Assembly: GCF_030345075.1 (NCBI RefSeq)
Contig: NZ_CP128361.1
Span: forward strand, 3,596,001-3,660,000
Direction of reading: 5' to 3'
DNA length: 64,000 nucleotides
DNA from: Solwaraspora sp. WMMA2065
GTDB lineage: Bacteria > Actinomycetota > Actinomycetes > Mycobacteriales > Micromonosporaceae
This document shows, piece by piece, positions 16,401-24,393 of this stretch. A program made the translations under genes and the position numbers. Within the stretch, counting starts at the first letter, position 1; each line of letters starts with the position of its first letter. A model generated the notes under the pieces. It saw only the letters and a list, made by a program, of their open reading frames with translations, had not been told where the DNA came from and ran no database searches.

Positions 16401-19320
16401 GAGCTCGATCACCGTCGGGCAGATCGTCAACCAGGCGGCCCGCGAACTCGACGTACCGGCGCCGACGCTGACCTCCAGCTACGCCACCGCTACGGTCGCC
16501 GAGATCGCGCAGATCCTCGACGACGCCGCCGGTGCCGCACCGGCCGGCGACGACGCGGAGCCGGTCGTCGCCGGTGTGGCTCCCTGGGTCCGGGCGTTCG
16601 CCGTGGACCTGGTGCCCACCGGGGTCGCCCCGTTCGCCGGGTCGGGTGTCGACGGCGACTGGCAGGTCTTCACCGCCGGTCACAACCCGCTCGCCGAGCC
16701 ACTGGCGGCAGCGCTGGGCACGGCCGGGGTGGGCGACGGAGTGCTGCTCTGTCTGCCCCGCGACGGCCAGCCGGAGCATGTCCCGGTGCTGCTGCGGGCC
16801 GCCCGCGCGGCGCTGTCCGCCGGCGGGCCGGTCCGGTTCGTCGCGGTCGGTGACCGGCGGTCCGCCGCCGGTCTGGCCAAGACGCTGCACCAGGAGCATC
16901 CGGATATCGACACCACGGTGGTGCTGCTGCCGTTGCCGGAGTACCCGACGGTCGACGACGATCCGGCGGACCGCGCCGAGGGGCGCGACGAGTTGGTGCG
17001 CCGGCTCGTCGCCGACGTCGGTGCGACGACCGGGTTCAGCGAGGTGCACTACGACGCCGCCGGTGAGCGGTATGAACCGGTGCTGCGGCCGATCCAGCTG
17101 CCACCCAACGGCGGTGCCGGGATCGGCCCGGACGACGTGCTGCTGGTCACCGGCGGCGGCAAGGGCATCACCGCCGAGTGCGCCTTGGCGCTGGGCCGGG
17201 ACACCGGCACCGCCGTCGGCCTGCTCGGCCGCTCCGACCCGGCCGACGACGCCGAACTGGCCGCCAACCTTGACCGGTTGCGGGCCGCCGGTGTCCGGTT
17301 CCACTACGCCCGGGCCGACATCACCGCAGTGGACCAGGTGAAGGCGGCGGTGAACGCCGTCGAGCAGGCGCTCGGCCAGGTCACCGGGGTGCTGCACGGA
17401 GCCGGACGCAACGAGCCGACACCGGTGGCCGCGCTCGACGAGGCCGCTTTCCGCCGTACCCTGGCTCCGAAGATCGACGGCCTGGACGCGGTGCTCGCCG
17501 CGACCGACCCGCAGGCGCTGCGGCTGCTGATCACCTTCGGCAGCATCATCGGCCGGGCCGGGCTGCGCGGCGAGGCGCACTACGCCACCGCCAACGACTG
17601 GATGACCGACCTGACCCGCAAGGTCGGCGAGGACCACCCGCACATCCGCTGCCTCGCCCTGGAATGGTCGGTGTGGTCGGGTGCCGGGATGGGTGAACGG
17701 CTCGGGGTGCTGGAGTCGCTGACCCGCGACGGCATCTCCCCGATCCCGGTCGAGGACGGCATCGCGATCCTCAAGGAGGTGCTGGCCAGCCCGTCCGCGC
17801 CGCAGGCGATGGTGGTGATGAGCCGCTCCGACGGGCTGCCGACGGTCACCATGGAGCGGCGGGAGCTGCCGCTGCTGCGCTTCGTCGACCGGCCCCAGGT
17901 TCACTACCCGGGCGTCGAGCTCATCGTCGACGCCGACCTGACCGCCGACGACGACCTCTACCTGCCGGACCACCTGCTCGACGGGGACCTGCTGCTGCCG
18001 GCGGTGCTCGGCATGGAGGCGATGGCCCAGGCGGCGCGGGCGCTGACCGGGCGGATCGAGACGCCGGTGCTGGAGAACGTCGAACTGCTCCGGCCGATCG
18101 TGGTCCCGCCGGACGGCAGCAACACCATCCGGATCGCGGTGCTCGCCGCGCCGGACGGTGCCGTCGACGCAGTGGTCCGCAGCAGCGACACCGGGTTCGC
18201 GGCCGATCATTTCCGGGCCAGGCTGCGCTACGACCTGCCGGCCCGGCCCGAGGTACGGCCGGCGACCGCGGCCACCGAGCTGCTGCCCATCGACCCGGCC
18301 AGTGAGCTGTACGGGCCGGTGCTGTTCCAGGGGTCGCGGTTCCAGCGGCTGCAGGGCTATCTGGATCTGGCCGCCACCAGCTGCGTGGCGCGGGTGTCGA
18401 ACCGGTCGGTGGCGCCATGGTTCGCCCGGTTCCGGCCGGGCGAGCTGGTGCTCGGCGACCCCGGCACCCGGGACACGGTGATGCACGCCCTGCAGTGCTG
18501 CGTCCCGGACGCCACGCTGCTGCCGGGGGCGATCGAACGGCTGCACCTGGCCGACGCGAAGGTCGCCGCCACCCTGGACAGCGTCACCATCCACGCGCTG
18601 GAACGGTCCCGGGAGGGCGACACATACCTGTACGACGTGGACGTCTGTGACCCGGACGGCAACCTCGTCGAACGGTGGGTGGGGCTGCGGCTGCACGCCG
18701 TACGCAAGCTGGACGGTTCCGGTCCGTGGCTCCCGGCGCTGGTCGGGCCCTACTTGGAGCGACGGGTCGGCGCGTTCCTGCCGACCGACCTGCGGGTGGT
18801 GGTCCGCCCGGACGACCCGCAAGCTACCGAGGTGGCCGACCGGCGGGAGCAGACCCGCAAGGCGGTCAGCTGGGCGCTGGGCGGCGACGCGCAGGTGCGC
18901 TACCGGCCGGACGGCAAACCGGAGGTCACCGGCGGGCCGCAGATCTCGGCGTCGCACGGCGCCGGGGTGACCGTGGCGGTCACCGGACCGGCGGCGGTCG
19001 GCTGCGACGTCGAGGTGGCCGCCGGCCGCTCCGACGAGGAGTGGGCCGATCTGCTCGGCGCGGAGAACCTGGCGCTGGCCAGGCTGGTCGCCCGGGAACA
19101 CGGCGAGGAGTTGTCGGTGTCGGCGACCCGGGTGTGGGGCGCCGTCGAGTGTCTGCGCAAGAACGGCCACGCGCGGGTCGACCTGGCCGCCGAGCCGAAC
19201 GCACCGGCCGGCTGGGTGGCGTTGCGATCCGGAACCACCCGGATCGCCACCTTCACCACCGCGCTGCAGGGCGTCGACGACCCGGTGGTCTTCGCGATGT
19301 CCGCCGACGGAGGCAGGTGA
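13474..19320 (+). CDS. pksE: Iterative enediyne polyketide synthase PksE
   Basis: The 1948-residue synthase shows the full enediyne domain order. KS: catalytic Cys212 in DGACSSS, with His345 (EGHGTGTAVGD) and His385 (GNFGHTKA). AT: Ser656 in GHSLGE. ACP: LHLSSI, with Ser978 the likely phosphopantetheine site. KR: TGGGKG nucleotide loop at 1226-1231, with Ser1357 and Tyr1370. DH: HxxxGxxxxP with His1500. C-terminal phosphopantetheinyl transferase: GCDVE with Asp1845 and Glu1847, and WGAVECLRKNG. The PKS assembles the linear polyene from acetyl/malonyl units and self-activates its own ACP. Length and order match known PksE enzymes of 9- and 10-membered families; which type cannot be told reliably by eye. 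All catalytic residues inspected are intact. Confidence 0.97.
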   Translation: MSDRIAVVGIACRYPDADSPNQLWENVLTGRRAFRRLPDERMNHEDYYSPDPAAPDRFYSAKAAVLEGFEFDRVKYRIAGSTFRSTDMTHWLALDTVARALADAGFADGEGLPAASTGVVIGNTLTGEFSRANLLRLRWPYVRRTVGAALREQGWDDTAVTAFLDDLEPRYKAPFPPIDEDTLAGGLANTIAGRICNHFDFKGGGYTVDGACSSSLLSVATACNALSNGELDAAVAGGVDLSIDPFEVIGFAKTGALATAEMRVYDRNSNGFWPGEGCGMLVLMRDEDAVARGLRRHAVIAGWGYSSDGKGGITRPEASGHRLAIRRAYQRAGFGIDSVAYLEGHGTGTAVGDATELRAFTEARREAAPDGEPAAISTVKGNFGHTKAAAGVAGLLKAILAVRQQVIPPATGHVETHPELDVEQPALRVPAAAELWPADKPIRAAVSSMGFGGINAHVVVETAETSRRTRVGTATTALVRSRQDTELLLFDARTPQELGERLAGLAPWVARLSYAELGDLAAALAGQLAGQPVRAAVVAGSPEQAAGRLSRLAEAVAAGERTVIDAADGVFLGAAGGNPRIGYLFPGQGAGRRADGGALRRRFADVDTLYRTYQPPAGADLVATAVAQPRIVTGSVAGLRVLSMVGIEATGAAGHSLGELTALHWAGAMDEPTLLATAAARGRIMADASAGDGTMASISAAPEVVQPLLAGTAVVIAGYNSPQQTVVSGPVAAVEQVGARAERQGLFWTRIAVSHAFHSEAVAPAAVAFGEHLAGQSFTPLARSMVSTVTGEPLPADTDVVDLLRRQVLDPVRFTQAVSRLAETSDLLLEIGPGRILRGLAGEIAPDVPTISLETDSLSLSGLLNAVGAAYALGAVIDHDALFQGRFTRPLEPGRPLRFLASPAESAPAGDFAVARQAGAQPADHAAGSANSSRDQAAGRSGADSLEVLRRLAAERAELPLDAVRPDSRPLDELHLSSITVGQIVNQAARELDVPAPTLTSSYATATVAEIAQILDDAAGAAPAGDDAEPVVAGVAPWVRAFAVDLVPTGVAPFAGSGVDGDWQVFTAGHNPLAEPLAAALGTAGVGDGVLLCLPRDGQPEHVPVLLRAARAALSAGGPVRFVAVGDRRSAAGLAKTLHQEHPDIDTTVVLLPLPEYPTVDDDPADRAEGRDELVRRLVADVGATTGFSEVHYDAAGERYEPVLRPIQLPPNGGAGIGPDDVLLVTGGGKGITAECALALGRDTGTAVGLLGRSDPADDAELAANLDRLRAAGVRFHYARADITAVDQVKAAVNAVEQALGQVTGVLHGAGRNEPTPVAALDEAAFRRTLAPKIDGLDAVLAATDPQALRLLITFGSIIGRAGLRGEAHYATANDWMTDLTRKVGEDHPHIRCLALEWSVWSGAGMGERLGVLESLTRDGISPIPVEDGIAILKEVLASPSAPQAMVVMSRSDGLPTVTMERRELPLLRFVDRPQVHYPGVELIVDADLTADDDLYLPDHLLDGDLLLPAVLGMEAMAQAARALTGRIETPVLENVELLRPIVVPPDGSNTIRIAVLAAPDGAVDAVVRSSDTGFAADHFRARLRYDLPARPEVRPATAATELLPIDPASELYGPVLFQGSRFQRLQGYLDLAATSCVARVSNRSVAPWFARFRPGELVLGDPGTRDTVMHALQCCVPDATLLPGAIERLHLADAKVAATLDSVTIHALERSREGDTYLYDVDVCDPDGNLVERWVGLRLHAVRKLDGSGPWLPALVGPYLERRVGAFLPTDLRVVVRPDDPQATEVADRREQTRKAVSWALGGDAQVRYRPDGKPEVTGGPQISASHGAGVTVAVTGPAAVGCDVEVAAGRSDEEWADLLGAENLALARLVAREHGEELSVSATRVWGAVECLRKNGHARVDLAAEPNAPAGWVALRSGTTRIATFTTALQGVDDPVVFAMSADGGR

Positions 19321-19323
19321 GTC

Positions 19324-19809
19324 ATGGAGTCCTACTACGAGTACCGGCACCTGGTGGGTTTCGAGGAGACCAACCTGGTGGGCAACGTCTACTACGTCAA
19401 CTATCTGCGCTGGCAGGGCCGGTGCCGGGAGATGTTCCTGCGGGACCGCGCGCCGGAGGTGCTGGCCGACATCCGGGACGATCTCAAGCTGTTCACCCTC
19501 AAGTGCGAGTGTGAGTTCTTTGCCGAGATCAGCGCCTTCGACGAGCTGTCGATCCGGATGCGGTTGGAGGACCTGACCCAGACCCAGATCGGCTTCGCGT
19601 TCGACTACGTCCGGCTGCGCGACGGCTTCGAGGAGCTGGTCGCCCGCGGCCGGCAGCGGATCGCGTGCATGCGCGGGCCGAACACCGACACCCGCCCGGC
19701 CCGGGTGCCGGATCCGCTGCGGATCGCGCTGTCGCACTACGCCGTCACCGGCGGCAACGGTAACGGCAACGGGCAGCGCCGGGTGCTCGAAGACGTCAGG
19801 GAGGGCTGA
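19324..19809 (+). CDS. Enediyne thioesterase (hot-dog fold, E10/TEBC type)
   Basis: The 161-residue protein has the hot-dog thioesterase signature near its N-terminus (FEETNLVGNVYYVNYLRWQG, about residues 12-31), as in 4-hydroxybenzoyl-CoA-type enzymes of enediyne clusters (SgcE10/CalE7 type). These release the polyene chain from the PksE ACP, giving heptaene and related products. In this subgroup the usual catalytic Asp/Glu is replaced and an Arg/Tyr environment does the work. The start lies 3 bases after the pksE stop, with the ribosome-binding site GGAGGCAGG inside the pksE end, so it is translationally linked. The C-terminus has a Gly/Asn-rich tail (NGNGNG). Confidence 0.93.
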   Translation: MESYYEYRHLVGFEETNLVGNVYYVNYLRWQGRCREMFLRDRAPEVLADIRDDLKLFTLKCECEFFAEISAFDELSIRMRLEDLTQTQIGFAFDYVRLRDGFEELVARGRQRIACMRGPNTDTRPARVPDPLRIALSHYAVTGGNGNGNGQRRVLEDVREG

Positions 19810-19811
19810 CC

Positions 19812-20399
19812 GTGGCTACCGACAAGCAGACCGTGCCGGGCGTCGCAACGGCCGGATCCGCCGGATCCAACGGTACGGTCGGGGCGGCCGGATCCAACGG
19901 TACGGGCAAGGGTGACCACGCCGAGCTGCGCACCGTGATGGGGATGTTCGCCACCGGCGTCACCCTGGTGACGTCCGGGACCGACCTGCCGCACGGGATG
20001 ACCGCGAACGCGTTCTCCTCGGTATCGCTGGAGCCGGCGTTGGTGCTGGTGTGCGTCAAGCGCACCGCGGTGCTGCACGCGACGGTCCTGGCCCAGGGCA
20101 CCTTCGCGGTGTCGATCCTGGGTGCCGACCAGGAAGGGCTGGCCCGCTACTTCGCCAGCTCGTCGCGGCCGCGCGACGAGCGGGAGTTCGAGACGGTCGA
20201 CCACTGGGCGGGGCGGCACACCGGCGCACCGATCATCTCCGGCAGCCTGGCCTGGGTGGAGTGCAAGCTGGCCGCCGTCTACGACGGCGGCGACCACTCC
20301 ATCTTCCTCGGCTCGGTGCTGGGCACCGGCCGCGGTGACGGCCACGACGCGTTGCTGTTCCACGGTGGCCGGTTCGTCGAGGTCGCCGGCCGAGGCTGA
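19812..20399 (+). CDS. Flavin reductase-domain protein (enediyne E6-like)
   Basis: The 195-residue product has a flavin-reductase-like FMN-binding fold: LRTVMGMFATGVTLVTS, then HGMTANAFSSVSLEPALVLV, then FAVSILGADQEGLARYFASS, ending in LLFHGGRFVEV. Such proteins supply FADH2 or FMNH2 to a two-component monooxygenase, and 9-membered enediyne clusters carry an E6 gene of this kind. The first 35 residues form an odd flexible segment with SGSNGT-like repeats, encoded by repeated GGATCC-containing DNA. It begins with GTG two bases after the thioesterase stop, as the last gene of the core operon, and is followed by a 16-bp perfect terminator hairpin. Its partner oxygenase is not obvious in the window. 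Confidence 0.88.
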   Translation: MATDKQTVPGVATAGSAGSNGTVGAAGSNGTGKGDHAELRTVMGMFATGVTLVTSGTDLPHGMTANAFSSVSLEPALVLVCVKRTAVLHATVLAQGTFAVSILGADQEGLARYFASSSRPRDEREFETVDHWAGRHTGAPIISGSLAWVECKLAAVYDGGDHSIFLGSVLGTGRGDGHDALLFHGGRFVEVAGRG

Positions 20400-20414
20400 C
20401 CCGACCCGCCACCC

Positions 20415-20451
20415 GACCGGGCGGTCCCGCTGTGCGCGGGACCGCCCGGTC
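20415..20451 (+). terminator. Strong hairpin terminator of the enediyne core operon
   Basis: A perfect 16-bp stem (arms 20415-20430 and 20436-20451) with loop TGTGC lies 15 bases after the stop of the last + strand core gene. No T-run follows, as is common in high-GC actinobacteria. Confidence 0.85.
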
Positions 20452-20534
20452 CTTCGTGGTGGAGTCGCAGTCGCCTCGGACTCGTCGCAGTTCGCCTCGG
20501 ACGCCCGGTGGACCGTCGCGGGCCGGACACGACG

Positions 20535-20566
20535 CAGCCGGCGCTCGCAGATGCGAGCGCCGGCTG
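20535..20566 (-). terminator. Hairpin terminator of the P450-unbL operon
   Basis: Arms 20535-20549 and 20552-20566 are perfectly complementary over 15 bases, with a 2-base gap that opens to a realistic loop of about 4. It lies just past the leftward P450 stop at 20586, and with the hairpin at 20415 forms back-to-back terminators between two convergent operons. Confidence 0.8.
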
Positions 20567-20585
20567 TGTCAGGTGGGTGGGCCGG

Positions 20586-21956
20586 TCAGGCCTCGTGGAC
20601 CCGCATCGGCAGGCCGCCCCGGACCCGCAGGGTCAGCATCGGTTCCGGAACCAGGCGGTAGCCGGGCTGCACCGACATCCGCAGCCGACGCGCCACGCAG
20701 GCGATAACGAACACCGCCTCCATCAGCCCCAGGTTGTTGCCGACGCAGAAGCGCGGGCCGGCGCCGAACGGGATGTACGCGTACCGGGGCCGGTCGGTGC
20801 TGCGGTCGGGGTCGAACCGGTCCGGGTCGAACCGGTCCGGATGCGCCCAGAAATCCGGATGCCGGTGCAGGGTGTACGGGCAGAGCACCAGGTCAGCGCC
20901 GGCCGGCACATGGTAGCCACCGACCACGTCGTCGCCCTGGGCGATCCGGGGCAGCAGCCAGACCGGCGGGTAGAGCCGCATCACCTCGTCGACGACCATC
21001 GCGGTGTACCGCAGCCGGTGCAGGTCCTCGTAGACCGGTGTCCGGTCGCCGAGCACCTCGACCGCTTCGGCGTGCACCCGCTCCCAGACGTCGTGATGCC
21101 GGTCGAGCAGATGGAACGCCCAGGTCAAGGTGCTGGCGGTGGTCTCGTGACCGGCCAGCAGCAGGGTCACCAGCTCGTCGCGCATCCGCTGCCGGGCGAC
21201 CTGCGGATCGGCTTCCTCGTTGGTCGATCCGATCAGCCGGGACACCACATCGTCGCGTTCGGCGATGCCGCCGGCCGCCCGCCGCCGGGCAACCAGCTGG
21301 TCGACGACGTCCTGCAGCTCGGCGCGGGCCCGGCGGAACCGCCGCTGCCGGGGCAACGGCACCCAGGTCGGCACCGCGCCCAGCGACATCATCTCGAAGA
21401 TGGCCTGGTCCTGGACGGCTTCGAACGCGTCGCCGATGCCGCCGAACTCACCCAGGTCGGTGTCGAGCAGGGTCCGGCCCAGCACCCCGAGGGTCAGGTC
21501 GGTCATCTCGTGACGGATGTCGACCGGTTCGTCGCGGCCGACCATGGTGTGCAGCCGGTCGGCCAGCCCGACCGCCTCCTCGGCGATCGCGCCGGCCTGC
21601 CGGGCGATGCGCCGGGCCTGGAACACCGGCTGGATCGTCTTGCGCTGCTTGCGCCACAGCTCACCCTCGCTGGTCAGCAGGCCGTCACCGAGGGTACGGC
21701 GGGCGTGGACCAGCCCGATCCCCTTGTGGTAGTTGCCCGGGTTCTCAGCGAGCACGTGCTTGGCGTGGTCGGGGTGGTTGAAGAAGTACAGGGTCTTCGG
21801 CCCCAGCGGCAGCCGGACGGCGTCGCCGTAGCGGGCCGACACCGACCGCATCACATCCAACCGGTTACGGGCCATCCGGGCCAGCAGGGCCGGTGCCGAC
21901 CAGGGTGACGGCCCGGGGGGACGCAGCCGGCTGGGCTGGTCGGCGAGCGCCGTCAC
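20586..21956 (-). CDS. Cytochrome P450 monooxygenase
   Basis: The 456-residue P450 has the I-helix oxygen-activation motif AGHETTAS, the K-helix ExxR (EVMR) and the haem-ligand loop FGAGPRFCVGNN with Cys404. The proximal N-terminus (PPGPSPWSAPALLARMARNRL) lacks a membrane anchor. Overall it resembles the class of bacterial P450s like CYP102/CYP4-type fold relatives (FGxGxRxCxG with long ETTAS helix) used in tailoring. The start is the GTG at 21956, whose GTGA overlaps the upstream unbL stop, so translation is coupled. P450s of the E7 type occur in 9-membered enediyne clusters; this gene probably oxidises the core or a side unit. The reaction cannot be assigned from sequence. Confidence 0.92.
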   Translation of the reverse strand: MTALADQPSRLRPPGPSPWSAPALLARMARNRLDVMRSVSARYGDAVRLPLGPKTLYFFNHPDHAKHVLAENPGNYHKGIGLVHARRTLGDGLLTSEGELWRKQRKTIQPVFQARRIARQAGAIAEEAVGLADRLHTMVGRDEPVDIRHEMTDLTLGVLGRTLLDTDLGEFGGIGDAFEAVQDQAIFEMMSLGAVPTWVPLPRQRRFRRARAELQDVVDQLVARRRAAGGIAERDDVVSRLIGSTNEEADPQVARQRMRDELVTLLLAGHETTASTLTWAFHLLDRHHDVWERVHAEAVEVLGDRTPVYEDLHRLRYTAMVVDEVMRLYPPVWLLPRIAQGDDVVGGYHVPAGADLVLCPYTLHRHPDFWAHPDRFDPDRFDPDRSTDRPRYAYIPFGAGPRFCVGNNLGLMEAVFVIACVARRLRMSVQPGYRLVPEPMLTLRVRGGLPMRVHEA

Positions 21957-22939
21957 GGCTGCGCCCCGACGTCGGCGCGGAACCGTGCGGCAATCGCACA
22001 CCGCCAGATCTCGTACGCCGGCAGGTCGGACTCCGCCGTGACGGGCGGGATCTCCTCGTCGGTGATCCGGGCCGCTTCGACCGCACCGGTGCGGCAGAAC
22101 ACCTCGGTGGCCAGCTCGGTGTGCGGCATCAGCAGCCCGGCGCGGACCCGGGCCTGGGCTGCGAACGCGCTGGCCTGGGCGACGAACGGGGCATGGTCGC
22201 CGGAGCGGCGCAGGAACAGGGCAAGCTCCTCCTCGGTGGCGCCGCCGGCGTACGTCGCGGCCAGGCCGGCGCCGCTGTACAGGTCCTGGTGCCGGGCGAC
22301 GGGGAACGCGTCGATCAGGTCCGCGGCGCGCGTCGGGTCGGAGCCGGCGACGAACCAGATGGCCCGGCCGATGCCCTGGTCCACGACGCGGTCGGCGTAC
22401 CACGTCGGGCCTTCCGACGGCCAGGGGAAGCCGCGCACCGTCCGCCGGTTGACGACGTACTCGGCGGTGTGGAAGTACGCCTGGTGGAAGCCGTACCCGT
22501 CGAGCACCAGCCAGCGCAGCAACGGGTCGGTCGCGGCGGCGCTGGCCCGGCCCCAGAGGAACCGGGGCAGTCGGGCCATCGCCCAGCCGATGCCGACGTA
22601 CGCCATGTAGACGTGCCGGTCGCCGGTCCCGGCGAGGAACTCGGCGCTGCGCCGGGGTTTCCCCGGGGTGATCGCGTCGACCAGGGCGAAGCCCATCGCC
22701 GCGCCCTCGTAGGCGAACCCCTGGAAGCGGGTCGGCAGCGGAGCGAGGTCGGTGTCGACGTCGGTGACCCGCCGAGCACCGGCGGCTGAGGAGAGCCCGG
22801 CGAGGAACGAGGCACCGACGGATTCCAGAACCTCAACTGCTTCCGGCCCTTTGTCGTGGAAGCCACGAACGGATACCCGGGTCTGCGAAATGTCAGGGGT
22901 CAGGACCCGTTGCCGGAGCCCTCGGATGATTCCGGTCAC
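21953..22939 (-). CDS. unbL: Enediyne conserved protein UnbL (DUF1702 family)
   Basis: The 328-residue protein resembles the DUF1702 family, the UnbL member of the conserved enediyne cassette: RGFHDKGPEAVEVLESVGASFLAGL near the start, FQGFAYEGAAMGFALVDAI, WALPRFL-like and GYGFHQAYFHTAEYVV segments, and DRVVDQGIGRAIWFVAGSD. No signal peptide or membrane helix is evident and its biochemical role is unknown, though it is needed in enediyne pathways where tested. The start is GTG at 22939. It forms a two-gene operon with the P450 (4-base overlap), so the cassette is split onto the opposite strand from pksE rather than being collinear. Confidence 0.88.
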   Translation of the reverse strand: MTGIIRGLRQRVLTPDISQTRVSVRGFHDKGPEAVEVLESVGASFLAGLSSAAGARRVTDVDTDLAPLPTRFQGFAYEGAAMGFALVDAITPGKPRRSAEFLAGTGDRHVYMAYVGIGWAMARLPRFLWGRASAAATDPLLRWLVLDGYGFHQAYFHTAEYVVNRRTVRGFPWPSEGPTWYADRVVDQGIGRAIWFVAGSDPTRAADLIDAFPVARHQDLYSGAGLAATYAGGATEEELALFLRRSGDHAPFVAQASAFAAQARVRAGLLMPHTELATEVFCRTGAVEAARITDEEIPPVTAESDLPAYEIWRCAIAARFRADVGAQP

Positions 22940-23267
22940 CTATCGCTCCCATTCATCCAGATCAGACAAGCATCATCATTGATCGTGCCGGTGCGACAGT
23001 GCGGACGCCACTTCCCGATTGCCCTGTGACCTGCAGCTAAGTAGCGTCAACAACGGCACTATGAGAGAAGACCACCGTCGCTCGCCGGGGCACGATCAGA
23101 CCGGACCGACACCAACGAAATTGTCGTACGACACATCGAGCGACAACCTGTACGGGCACTCCACGCCGGTACGGGAGATTTGTTTTGCTCAGGCGCCGTT
23201 ATCGGCCCGGTCGGCGGACGATATCCGACCATGGCGCATGGGTGGATTCCAGAAATGGAGGAGACCG
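22940..23267. promoter_or_regulatory. Divergent promoter region between unbL and the SDR gene
   Basis: This 328-base gap is A/T-enriched and has no convincing gene; an open frame across it lacks a ribosome-binding site. It should contain both divergent promoters. A perfect 10-bp palindrome GTCGTACGAC lies at 23123-23132 within a wider imperfect dyad (TTGTCG at 23121 and CGACAA at 23141), a candidate operator. Confidence 0.4.
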
Positions 23268-24356
23268 ATGTTGGTCCTGGTCACCGGCGGCACCGGATTC
23301 GTCGGCGCGCACACGGTCGCGGCCACCCTCGCCGCCGGCCATCGGGTCCGGGTGCTGGCCCGCGACCCCGCCGGGGTGTCCCGGGCCATGGCGCCGTTGG
23401 GAGTGCCCGAGACAGCGGTCGACGTGGTGCTCGGCGACGTCACCGACGCGGTCGCAGTCGACCGGGCGGTCCGGGACACGGACGCGGTGGTGCACGCCGC
23501 ATCGGTCTACTCGTTCGACAGCCGGCGGCACGCCGCGACCCGGCGGACCAACGTACGCGGAACCGAGCTGGTGCTGGCGGCGGCGCGTAACCATGGGGTG
23601 GCCCGTACGGTGTACGTGTCCACGGTGGGCGCGTTGCTGCCGGCGGCCGGCTCGCCGCTCGATCCGAGCGCTGCGCACGGCCCGAGTTCGCTGCTCGGCC
23701 CGCGCTCGCCGGTCGGCACCGCCAGCGAGCCCTACCTGGCCAGCAAGGCGGCGGCGGAACGGGTCGCCCGCCGACACCAGGAGCAGGGCGCGCCGGTGGT
23801 GATCAGTTACCCGCCGGCGCTGCTCGGTCCGGACGACCCGAAGGTCGGCGACCAGACCGCCCGGCTGCGGTACGTGCTGCGCGGCATGATGCCGGTCTGG
23901 CCAACCGGCGGTTTCCCGGCCGGCGACGTCCGCGACACCGCCGCCCTGCACGCGGCGCTGCTCACCGCGCCGAGCGACGGCCTGGACCGGCACTTCGGGC
24001 CGGGACGGTACGTCAGCACCCGCGACTACGTGGCCACCGTCCGCGCGGTGACCGGGCGACGGCTGCCGACGGTGTTCCTGCCGGCCCGGGCGATGTTGCC
24101 GTTCGCCCGGCTCACCGACCTGGTGCAGCGGGTCTGGCCGTGGCACATCCCGGCTGAGTACGGCGCCTGCTACGTCTGCGCCTGCGCGGCGCACCCGCCG
24201 CAGGAGGAGCCGTTGGTCGGGCCGCCCGCCCGTCCGTTCAGCCGAACGGTCGCCGACACGGTGCGCTGGCTGCACCGGACCGGGCGGCTCTCCGCCGGGC
24301 AGGCCGGACGGGCGTCGACCGACCCGGCCGGACGGCCATTGCCCGACCGACAGTGA
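23268..24356 (+). CDS. Extended-SDR NAD(P)-dependent epimerase/reductase
   Basis: The 362-residue protein starts with MLVLVTGGTGFVGAHT, a TGxxGxxG nucleotide motif of extended SDRs, and has a Tyr-x-x-x-Lys catalytic site in YLASKAAAE. The acceptor loop STVGALLP is like dihydroflavonol-4-reductase or 3-beta-HSD relatives. Such proteins reduce or epimerise aromatic, steroid or sugar substrates. The start at 23268 follows the strong ribosome-binding site AATGGAGGAG; the open frame to the left has no such signal. It diverges from unbL and precedes the mycothiol-type enzyme gene by 37 bases, so it belongs to the enediyne locus as a probable tailoring reductase. Confidence 0.85.
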   Translation: MLVLVTGGTGFVGAHTVAATLAAGHRVRVLARDPAGVSRAMAPLGVPETAVDVVLGDVTDAVAVDRAVRDTDAVVHAASVYSFDSRRHAATRRTNVRGTELVLAAARNHGVARTVYVSTVGALLPAAGSPLDPSAAHGPSSLLGPRSPVGTASEPYLASKAAAERVARRHQEQGAPVVISYPPALLGPDDPKVGDQTARLRYVLRGMMPVWPTGGFPAGDVRDTAALHAALLTAPSDGLDRHFGPGRYVSTRDYVATVRAVTGRRLPTVFLPARAMLPFARLTDLVQRVWPWHIPAEYGACYVCACAAHPPQEEPLVGPPARPFSRTVADTVRWLHRTGRLSAGQAGRASTDPAGRPLPDRQ

Positions 24357-24393
24357 TCCGCCGTGGCGACACGGCCGTACCAGGGAGGCAAGC

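Noticed and set aside
15493-19737. A 1414-residue open frame opposite pksE
   Set aside because: It is the antisense of a PKS whose catalytic motifs all read correctly on the + strand. It has the Arg/Gly/Val-rich composition of high-GC shadow frames and no recognisable motif.
23019-23267. An upstream extension of the SDR gene at 23268
   Set aside because: The frame is open, but the strong ribosome-binding site and the canonical MLVLVTGG start lie at 23268; the upstream residues have no family character.
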